A stretch of DNA of 64,000 nt, taken from assembly GCF_009833125.1 (NCBI RefSeq), contig NZ_QRCC01000008.1, positions 186,001 through 250,000 of the forward strand, in the 5' to 3' direction. This document shows, piece by piece, positions 57,447 to 64,000 of this stretch. Source of the stretch: Nitrosomonas sp. HPC101. Its GTDB lineage: Bacteria > Pseudomonadota > Gammaproteobacteria > Burkholderiales > Nitrosomonadaceae. The notes beneath the pieces were generated by a model, which saw only the letters and a list, made by a program, of their open reading frames with translations, was not told the DNA's origin and did no database searches. A program made the position numbers and the translations under genes. The first letter of the stretch is position 1. Every line of letters begins with the position of its first letter.

Positions 57447-58845
57447 CAGGCGCCCACGCTCTATCGCCTGGCTTCTCGCTATGTGGTATGCCCTGCTGAG
57501 CAGCGTGTTGATCATTCTATTTAGTTTGGTGATGTACTCGGTGCTCAAGGAGAAAATGCGATCTGACGACGAGCAGCTACTTGCCGGAAGAATTGCGGAG
57601 CTGCGCGCCATTCTTTCTCAACACGCCAGCGATTACAGTCGCCTGCGAGAAGAAATTGAACGCGAGGCCAGTACGTCTCCAGGCATATACCTGCAAGTCC
57701 TCGATGGCAAAGGAGTGGTGATAGCGGAGACCGGAGGATCAGTTGCAAAACGCATACCGGACATTCCGATCCGGCCAGAGACATGGACGGCTGGCAGCGG
57801 CTTCGATTGGATTGCCGAGGATGGCAATAGCTATCGAATCATGTCGAGCCACCTGGTTCTGGATCAGCGCTTTACGGTACACGCCGCGATAGATCGCACT
57901 AATAATGAGATGCTGCTCGCAGACTTCTGGCGTTTGCTGTCGATTGTTGGCCTTCTGGTCGTGGTAATTGCTGTTGCGATGAGCTACGGCATTGCACGCA
58001 AAGGACTGCGTCCGATATCCAGGCTGGCTGCAGTCATGGATCAGCTGGACGTACATCGCTTAAGTCATCGCGTGAATGAAGAGCCGTGGCCGGAGGAATT
58101 GCAACCATTGGCCCAAATGTTCGATGGCCTTCTATCTCGTCTGGAAGTGTCTTTCTCCCGTCTGTCGCAATTCTCGGCTGACATCGCTCATGAACTGCGG
58201 ACCCCGCTTCATATTCTTCGCGGCGAAGCAGAGCTGACGCTTACCCGCGCAGCATCAGTGGAGACATATCGCGCCAGCATCGAATCAGCGGCAGACGAGT
58301 ACGATCGCCTGTCATGCATGGTGGATGCTCTGCTGTTCCTGGCACGCAGCGAGCAGCCGGACACTCATATCGATCGACAAGTGCTGGATGCCAGGCAGGA
58401 AGTTGTTGCCGTCTTCGACTTCTATCAGGCCATGGCCGACGAACAAGACATCACATTCACCTGTCTTGGCGAAGGTACGATTTCGGCGGATTCGGCACTT
58501 CTGCGCAGGGCATTGGGCAACCTGGTGGCAAATGCCCTGCGCCACACGCCTGACGGCGGACGAATTACGGTCGAGATCCGGCCGCAGCCCGAGCACACGA
58601 TTACGCTGATCGTGAGCGATACCGGATATGGCATTCCGCCTGAGGATTTGCCCCGTGTGCTGGAGCGCTTTTATCGGGCTGACGTGGCACGACCGCGGCA
58701 GGGGCAAGGCGCCGGTAGCGGTCTGGGCCTTGCTATCGTCCAATCGATCATGCACCTGCACGGTGGCACGATTTCGATCCACAGCGCAATTGATCACGGC
58801 ACGGCGGTCACGCTGATGTTTCCGAGCGCGACAACTACCGGCTGA
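57433..58845 (+). CDS. Heavy-metal sensor histidine kinase (CusS-like)
   Basis: A 470-residue inner-membrane kinase. Two membrane helices (about 11-34 and 166-188) flank a periplasmic sensor of about 130 residues. A HAMP domain follows, then the phospho-acceptor SADIAHELRTPLH and ATPase motifs (NLVANALRHTPDGG, VSDTGYGIP, GSGLGLAIV). The ATG at 57433 inside the regulator gene is chosen; an upstream GTG adds 12 residues. The metal cannot be told from the sensor domain. Confidence 0.9.
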   Translation: MKTNNRRPRSIAWLLAMWYALLSSVLIILFSLVMYSVLKEKMRSDDEQLLAGRIAELRAILSQHASDYSRLREEIEREASTSPGIYLQVLDGKGVVIAETGGSVAKRIPDIPIRPETWTAGSGFDWIAEDGNSYRIMSSHLVLDQRFTVHAAIDRTNNEMLLADFWRLLSIVGLLVVVIAVAMSYGIARKGLRPISRLAAVMDQLDVHRLSHRVNEEPWPEELQPLAQMFDGLLSRLEVSFSRLSQFSADIAHELRTPLHILRGEAELTLTRAASVETYRASIESAADEYDRLSCMVDALLFLARSEQPDTHIDRQVLDARQEVVAVFDFYQAMADEQDITFTCLGEGTISADSALLRRALGNLVANALRHTPDGGRITVEIRPQPEHTITLIVSDTGYGIPPEDLPRVLERFYRADVARPRQGQGAGSGLGLAIVQSIMHLHGGTISIHSAIDHGTAVTLMFPSATTTG

Positions 58846-58891
58846 TTCCCTCCGAGCACGCCACATCGGCTTGCTCACCCCAACCCGGCAC

Positions 58892-58926
58892 GAAGATGAC
58901 CAAACGGACAGGTTACGGTCATCTTC
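58892..58926. promoter_or_regulatory. Ten-base inverted repeat between the kinase and efflux genes
   Basis: GAAGATGACC (58892-58901) and GGTCATCTTC (58917-58926) are exactly complementary around a 15-base loop. The gap from 58846 to 59165 has no gene otherwise, so the repeat may be an operator or a weak transcription end. Confidence 0.45.
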
Positions 58927-59165
58927 CCGTTCCTGTCTCATCTCTATCCTACGATCTTCCGGGACATCCAGGAAAGACCGGCCATACCGCCATGTTTCGT
59001 CAAACTCACGTGGTCGGCGACTTCCACTTGAAATTGGACAAGCCAGCCGATTGAAGCGCGCTCTTCCTGTTCAAGTGACTCGGACGGCGAATTGCTTTTC
59101 GTGAATGATGCGTGATTGAGGTGGTTATGAGGGTTGGCGCTCTACGCTGTCAGCCAGGAAAAGCA

Positions 59166-59528
59166 ATGTTTCACAGATATGTTCTTGTCGGTGGCATTGC
59201 TACTGGTTTTCATTATTTAACTTTGCTGAGTCTGGTCGAATTTGGTCACGTTGGGCCTGCCATGGCAGCCGGTACCGGTGCGGCAATTGGTGCATTTGTC
59301 GCCTATGCCGGCCACCGCGGATTTACTTTTTCAAGATGCACTCAACCCCACCGAGTCGCACTGCCACGTTTTTTGCTGCTGGCAGCCTTGGAGGCAGTAA
59401 TGAATAGTGGAATTGTCTGGGCGGGCAGCGAAATTGGCGACTGGCATTACCTGGCGAGTCAGATCGTGGCGACGCTGTTCACGCTCTTCGTCACCTATAC
59501 GTTCAACAGTCTCTGGACGTTCCGATAA
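59166..59528 (+). CDS. GtrA-family membrane protein
   Basis: A 120-residue protein with four hydrophobic helices (FHRYVLVGGIATGFHYLTLL; AAGTGAAIGAFVAYAGH; RFLLLAALEAVMNSGIVW; and QIVATLFTLFVTYTFNSLWTF). It matches GtrA/DPMS-flippase-like proteins that move lipid-linked sugars. The ATG after AGGAAAAGC is preferred over an earlier GTG/ATG. Its stop overlaps the next ATG (TAATG). Its presence in a metal-efflux operon is unusual. Confidence 0.85.
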   Translation: MFHRYVLVGGIATGFHYLTLLSLVEFGHVGPAMAAGTGAAIGAFVAYAGHRGFTFSRCTQPHRVALPRFLLLAALEAVMNSGIVWAGSEIGDWHYLASQIVATLFTLFVTYTFNSLWTFR

Positions 59529-59677
59529 TGACCTGCCGTCGTGATCTTCGTGCGATCGATATCAGCAAATGGCCTGACTGGCGCCTCTGGAAACTGGCTA
59601 TCGAAAGCATCATCGGTTTCTGCACCACACCTTTGAAACTTGCCTTTTATCTGACCAGGCATGGGGGTGAGATGTGA
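59528..59677 (+). CDS. Small protein between gtrA and czcC, translationally coupled
   Basis: A 49-residue open frame beginning MTCRRDLRAIDISKW and ending LTRHGGEM. It contains one moderately hydrophobic stretch (about 22-42, with Trp, Ile, Phe and Leu). Its ATG overlaps the gtrA stop by one base (TAATG) and its stop overlaps the czcC GTG by four bases (GTGA). Such two-sided coupling is seldom accidental. The product may be a small membrane-associated accessory protein, or the tail of a larger protein. I do not recognise it. Confidence 0.6.
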   Translation: MTCRRDLRAIDISKWPDWRLWKLAIESIIGFCTTPLKLAFYLTRHGGEM

Positions 59678-60981
59678 AGAACGAGGTGCAATTTCGACCT
59701 TTCATTGGTGCGGCGCTGATGGTTGCGACGAGCACGAGCCTGGCGTCCCCGGCTGATATGCCTTTGACGCTGAATCACACCTTGGATATTGCCGAACATC
59801 GCAGCACTTCAATCATGGCAGCGTGTGCCACCTATGCGTCGGCACAGGGCGAGTTGAGTGATAGCCGCGCCTTGTTGTGGAACAACCCGGAAATAGCAAT
59901 CGAGCACCGGCGCCGTGAATTCTCTCGAGCAGGCGGGCTCAATGCGCGCCATACCGACAACGGCATTGGCATCAGTCAGACATTCGAACTCGCCGGTCAA
60001 CAGGGATCACGCCGTGATGCGGCGCAGGCCTTTCTCGATTCGGTCAAGTGGACAATCGCAAATACGCAGCGCGAGGTGCGTGCCGAGGCGGCGACCCGTT
60101 TCATTGAACTCCTTGCTGCACAGGAACGTGTCCGTATCAACGAGCAGGCGCTTGAAATTTTACGACGCGGCGCCGAGCTGGTAACGAAAAGAGTCCAGGC
60201 AGGAGAAGAAAGTCGCCTCGAAGGTAATCTTGCTCACGTCGAAGCCGAGCGCGGAGAGAATCAATTGGTAGTAGCGAGGGAACAGCTGACACAGGCTCGC
60301 AGTGCGTTAGCAGTACTCCTGCAGCTGGATCTCAACAAGGTGCAAGAAGCTCTGGGGAATCTCGACGGATCGCCAGCTGAGTATACGCTGACGGAGTTAC
60401 TGGATATTGCTGCACGACGGCCATTACTACAGGCATCTGCGGCAAAAACAGAGGCAGCCAGGTACCGGTTGGCAGTGGAGCGTGGCGCGGTCTACCCGGA
60501 TTTGACAGTGGGACTGAGTTACAGCCCTGAACGTGACATCGATGGGCGGGATCGCATCACGACGTTGAGTTTCTCTCTGCCGCTACCGCTGTTCCGGAGA
60601 AATGGCAGCGGCATCGGACGCGCACTGACGGAATTTGATCAGGCAACGATTGAGCGCCAATCGGCAGAACGAAACACCAAAACAGATGTAACGACACTTT
60701 GGCAGCGCTTCGAGAGTCTGGGACAACGCACGGAGCGGTTGCAAAAGACAGTCCTGCCAAGTCTTGAAGAAAACCAGAAGCTTTCACTCAAGGCATTGCA
60801 AGCAGGGGAAATCGGCATCCCCCAATTTCTCCTGGTGCGTCGTCAATTACTCGATAGCGCCCTTGATCTGCTCGACGCGCGCACCGAGCTCCAGCGCACC
60901 CGCGTTGCTCTGGAGAACAGTGCCGGATGGCCTGAAGCACTTGAACCTCTCGCAGCGTGTGTTTCTGAGGCGCAACCATGA
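59674..60981 (+). CDS. czcC: RND outer-membrane efflux protein (CzcC/CusC type)
   Basis: A 435-residue TolC-like channel. A signal-like N-terminus (ALMVATSTSLASPADM) is followed by two helical-hairpin repeats of the outer-membrane efflux family, seen in NNPEIAIEHRRREFSRAG and in YPDLTVGLSYSPERD. It is the first gene of a CzcCBA-type unit; its stop overlaps the adaptor start by four bases. The GTG start is forced by coupling to the small frame before it. Confidence 0.85.
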   Translation: MKNEVQFRPFIGAALMVATSTSLASPADMPLTLNHTLDIAEHRSTSIMAACATYASAQGELSDSRALLWNNPEIAIEHRRREFSRAGGLNARHTDNGIGISQTFELAGQQGSRRDAAQAFLDSVKWTIANTQREVRAEAATRFIELLAAQERVRINEQALEILRRGAELVTKRVQAGEESRLEGNLAHVEAERGENQLVVAREQLTQARSALAVLLQLDLNKVQEALGNLDGSPAEYTLTELLDIAARRPLLQASAAKTEAARYRLAVERGAVYPDLTVGLSYSPERDIDGRDRITTLSFSLPLPLFRRNGSGIGRALTEFDQATIERQSAERNTKTDVTTLWQRFESLGQRTERLQKTVLPSLEENQKLSLKALQAGEIGIPQFLLVRRQLLDSALDLLDARTELQRTRVALENSAGWPEALEPLAACVSEAQP

Positions 60982-62134
60982 GACTGAGAATCCTGGCAAG
61001 AACAAGATGCGCAACCCTATCCTTCACGCTGCTTGCGGCCTGTAGTGGCCAAAATGAGACGGCAAAGCACCCGGCTCCCGCAGCTAAACCAGCGCATCCA
61101 CTCATGCTATCCGCAGACGAAATACATAACGCGGGAATCAGCGTTGCAGTCGTGCAAATACAACGTCAGAGCGAAACGCTCAGGCTGACGGGAACGATTG
61201 TTCCTGATCAAACACGGATTGCGAAGATTCTGCCGATATTGCCGGGCCGCATCGTAACGATTCGAGTCAATCAGGGTGATTCTGTCGATAGTGGCCAGAT
61301 CCTGGCAGTCCTGGAAAGTACGGACCTCGGCGAAGCTCGAGCCGTCTTCCGTCAGGCGAAGAGCGAGGCCTCGCTGGCCGACGCCGCACTGGAGCGGGCC
61401 CAACAGCTTACGGTGGATGATGTCATTCCAAAAAAAACTATCTGCAGGCCAAAGCTGACGCCGAACGGGCGCACGCCGCATTGGAGGCTGCAACTTCCAA
61501 ACTCCGACTGTTTCATGTCTCGCCCGCAAACGCTGGTGAGCGGGCTAAGGATCCAATTTATCCTCTGGTGGCGCCATTCTTCGGAACGATCATCGAGCAA
61601 AAAGCCGTTCGCGGGGAACTCGCGCAACTCGATCAGTCACTGTTTACCCTTGCTGATTTGCGCACTGTATGGGTCGAGGCAGATGTTTTCGAGAAAGATC
61701 TTTCCGCGATTGCAATCGGCATGCCGGCACGCATCACTGTTGCCGCCTACCCGGGCAAGAAATTCGAAGGAACGGTGCAGTATCTCGGTGACATCATGGA
61801 CATTACGACACGCACGATCAAGGCACGTATTGCGGTAGACAATCCGGAGCGAAAACTCAAAGCAGGGATGTTCGCTACCGTGATGCTCAATACCCGATCA
61901 GCGACCGAGGCGCTCATTGTGCCCGAGCAGGCAGTATCGATCATCCAGGGACAATCGGCCGTATTCATTGAGGACGGCCAGGGCTTCGATGTTCGCATCG
62001 TAGAAACGGAAGCCGTTGATGAAGGCAAGGTACGCATCAAGATGGGCCTTTCAGCAGGCGAGCGTATTGCCGTTTCCGGGATCTACGAGCTCAAGGCCAG
62101 ATTGCTCAAATCCCAGATCGGCGGCGATGACTGA
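60978..62134 (+). pseudogene. czcB: RND periplasmic adaptor (CzcB/CusB type), frameshifted at an A8 run
   Basis: A lipoprotein signal (LLAACSGQ, lipobox Cys22) and the lipoyl half (PGRIVTIRVNQGDSVDSGQIL) read in frame to DVIPKK at 61437. From there the family sequence continues in another frame as NYLQAKADAERAHAALEAA and then to the end GGDD at 62134. The switch falls on eight A at 61430-61437; nine would restore the frame. The rest is intact, including the beta-barrel and membrane-proximal domains (VPEQAVSIIQGQSAV). It is either a real mutation, a read error, or a slippery site. Confidence 0.85.
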
Positions 62135-62143
62135 GATGACCCG

Positions 62144-62524
62144 ATGCTGAAAAGGATTGTTGATTTTTCATTGCGCTATCGCCTGCTCGCTCTGGTTGGG
62201 CTGGCGATCATCATTGTGCTTGGTGCGCACGCATGGCAGACCGTGCCGGTCGACGCCTTTCCGGATGTAACACCGGTACAGGTCGGCGTAGTCACTGAGT
62301 CCCCGGGACTCGCTCCCGCTGACGTGGAGAGATTGCTTACCCTACCTATAGAGTCATCTCTCGCGGGATTGCCGGGTGTGCGCGCCATCCGCTCGATCTC
62401 CCTGTTCGACGTTCCGCACCGCACTGCGTACATTGCCGGCCCCATGTCGGCCATCCAACAGCTTATACGCAAACCTTACACCTTAGAGCTACGAACCCCG
62501 CACAACGGGCAACAAATCACATGA
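62144..62524 (+). pseudogene. czcA: CzcA/CusA RND pump fragment fused to a foreign gene tail
   Basis: The first 87-88 codons are a typical heavy-metal RND pump start: MLKRIVDFSLRYRLL, VPVDAFPDVTPVQVGV, and ESSLAGLPGVRAIRSISLF. After this point (about 62405) similarity ends and the frame continues for 38 codons (PHRTAYIAGPMSAIQQLI to HNGQQIT) that look like the C-terminus of another protein. A complete CzcA has over 1000 residues. The stop overlaps the next gene's ATG (ATGA). Confidence 0.82.
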
Positions 62525-63640
62525 GTGCCAAGCTGCTGCGTATCGCGTTCTACTGCAACCTAATGGGGTGGCCGAAACGCTCCAGCGGCGGCGTGCAGCA
62601 ATGGGTTCTAACGCTAGCCAACGGTTTAGTGGCACGCGGCTATGCCGTAGATGTGCTGAGCGAAGCGCCCGCCAGCCGCTTCCGTGATGAATCGCTGTTA
62701 GATACACGCGTTGGCCGCGTTGTGTTGGGCATTGGGCCGCTTGCGCGCCGACGCTTGAAAGCCTACGTATTAAGCCACCCTGGCGTGCGGCTAGTCGCGG
62801 CACTAAACCATTACAACATTCGTGCGGCAGTGCTCAAAGCACATCTTGGTGACGCGGTGCACGTGACGCTCACGCAACACGAGCACCTGAGCGCCGACGC
62901 CGCATGGCAACATCCGCTGGTGTATCGCTGGATTGGTTACCACGTCCGCCACTATTTTAAATTGGCCGATGCCGTCGTCACCGTCAGTCATGGTGTGGCA
63001 CAAGACCTACAGTCGCACTGGAATGTGCCTGCCGAACGCTTACACACCATTTACAACCCCGCCTACCATCCAGAATTCCTCGAACAAGCATGTGCGCCGA
63101 TTCAGCATCCGTGGATTGGTCAACCTGATGGCCGCCGGCCGCCTGCACTATGTGAAAGGCTTCGATGACCTGCTAGCTGCCTTCCCGCGCATACACCAAC
63201 AAACTGGCGCACGCCTCGTCATCCTCGGTGAAGGGAAACGCCGCCGCGAACTAGAAGCGCAAGTACGGCAGCTTTGCAGCACCGACTATGTACAAATGCC
63301 CGGGTGCATTGCCGGCGTTGCGGCGTGGTTAGCGCGCTGCGAAGTTTTTGTACTGTCATCGCGGCGCGAAGGCTTACCCACCGTGCTGATCGAAGCACTC
63401 GCTGTGGGCCGTAAAATCGTCGCTACACGCTGCCCCAGCGGACCTGAAGAAATACTGGAAAGTGGCCGGTGGGGCACACTCGTAGACGTCGGCGATGTCG
63501 ACGCGCTCGCCAACGCACTCATCACGGCCATCCGTGCGCCGACCCTCGACACAGCCGCCTTACAGCAACGTGCGGCCATGTTCTCACTCGACCACGCGCT
63601 CGACGCCTACCTGGCCCTCTGGAATAAGGTACGCGCATGA
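62521..63640 (+). pseudogene. GT4-family glycosyltransferase, frameshifted near 63120
   Basis: The N-terminal half reads normally (RIAFYCNLMGWPKRSSGGVQ, VTLTQHEHLSADA, DAVVTVSHGVAQDL) to HPWIG. It then needs another frame from about 63120 (AAGRLHYVKGFDDLLAAF), continuing through the GT4 motif SSRREGLPTVLIEALAVG to the stop at 63640. With the shift corrected, it would be a 370-residue glycosyltransferase acting on surface polysaccharide. The start overlaps the preceding frame, and the stop overlaps the next ATG. Confidence 0.82.
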
Positions 63641-64000
63641 AAGTCGGCTTCCTCTACAACCACGATCAGATTCACCAAGTAGCGCACAGCCTACCTATCG
63701 CCATCGCGATGACACGCGAATTCCCCGATGTAGAAGTCGTATTGGCCACCACCACCGATAAACTTGACGCTGCGGTAGACCAATTACTGGGTACAGAGCC
63801 AAGTTTGCACATCACACGGGTACGCCTGCATCTAAAAAGCGCGCTGCGACACGTCTTATCGCCACTGCTAAACCCCTTCGTCCCCTTCGACAAAGCGGCC
63901 ATTTACGGCGATAACCTCGCTTTCTTTCGCAGCCTGGATGCGCTGGTGGTTACAGAAAAAACTTCACTATTACTCAAGTCACGTTACGGACTGGACACGC
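63637..64000 (+). CDS. Glycan-biosynthesis protein, N-terminal part (runs off the window)
   Basis: The first 121 codons of a gene whose ATG overlaps the previous stop (ATGA). The protein opens MKVGFLYNHDQIHQVAHSLPIA and reads VVTEKTSLLLKSRYGLDT near the edge, a layout like CDP-glycerol glycerophosphotransferase or GT-B glycosyltransferase N-domains. A precise family cannot be given from this piece. Confidence 0.65.
   Translation, partial: MKVGFLYNHDQIHQVAHSLPIAIAMTREFPDVEVVLATTTDKLDAAVDQLLGTEPSLHITRVRLHLKSALRHVLSPLLNPFVPFDKAAIYGDNLAFFRSLDALVVTEKTSLLLKSRYGLDT

Overview
The window looks like chromosome from a Nitrosomonas-type ammonia-oxidising betaproteobacterium. The pointers are an SmbP-type small metal-binding protein, the norS-norY-senC-orf1 nitric oxide reductase cluster known from Nitrosomonas europaea, EF-P of the Arg32 type next to EarP, a formate/nitrite-type channel, several periplasmic copper oxidases and a glycolate-oxidation operon of the kind autotrophs use. 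The species cannot be fixed from the sequence alone.

Layout. 1-12.6 kb is ordinary chromosome: a DinG-like helicase start, the lptD-surA-pdxA-rsmA outer-membrane/maintenance operon, an alkylation-repair pair (Ada-AlkA fusion and Ogt), earP-efp, a D-lactate dehydrogenase and a PEP-CTERM-like exported protein. 12.9-19.5 kb is a complete, visibly GC-richer N-type ATPase operon (atpDCQRBEFAG on the minus strand), very probably acquired. 19.7-24 kb holds a hemerythrin, SmbP, an aldehyde dehydrogenase and much debris: a Tn402/Tn5053-type transposon end with the first codons of tniA, a truncated flavin reductase and a perfect 39-bp hairpin. 24-29.8 kb is a cecR-ybhGFSR-like ABC drug exporter operon. 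A second Tn402-type inverted repeat interrupts a membrane-protein gene at 30.19 kb.

30.4-42.7 kb is a copper-redox region: a tyrosinase/multicopper oxidase/secreted protein operon (minus), IS3-family remnants, then a membrane-tethered multicopper oxidase translationally coupled to a His-rich membrane-tethered cupredoxin, and norSY-senC-orf1, which reduces NO formed during nitrite reduction. 42.7-46 kb has an FNT channel, galE and rmlA. 46-50.8 kb is garR-glcDEF (glycolate/glyoxylate salvage). 50.8-53 kb is a zinc metallopeptidase and exonuclease I.

53.5-64 kb is accessory: a DUF4365 nuclease-like protein facing a HEPN-like protein (possible defence genes), a DUF2726 remnant running in frame into a metallo-beta-lactamase-fold gene that is bracketed by imperfect direct repeats, then a heavy-metal two-component system and a CzcCBA-type RND efflux operon that is decaying. 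Its czcB carries a one-base shift at an A8 run, and its czcA is cut after about 88 codons and joined in frame to the tail of a different gene. A glycosyltransferase cluster (first gene also frameshifted) follows and runs off the window edge.

No rRNA, tRNA or CRISPR array was recognised. Starts were adjusted wherever a ribosome-binding site or an overlap with the upstream gene decided the question.
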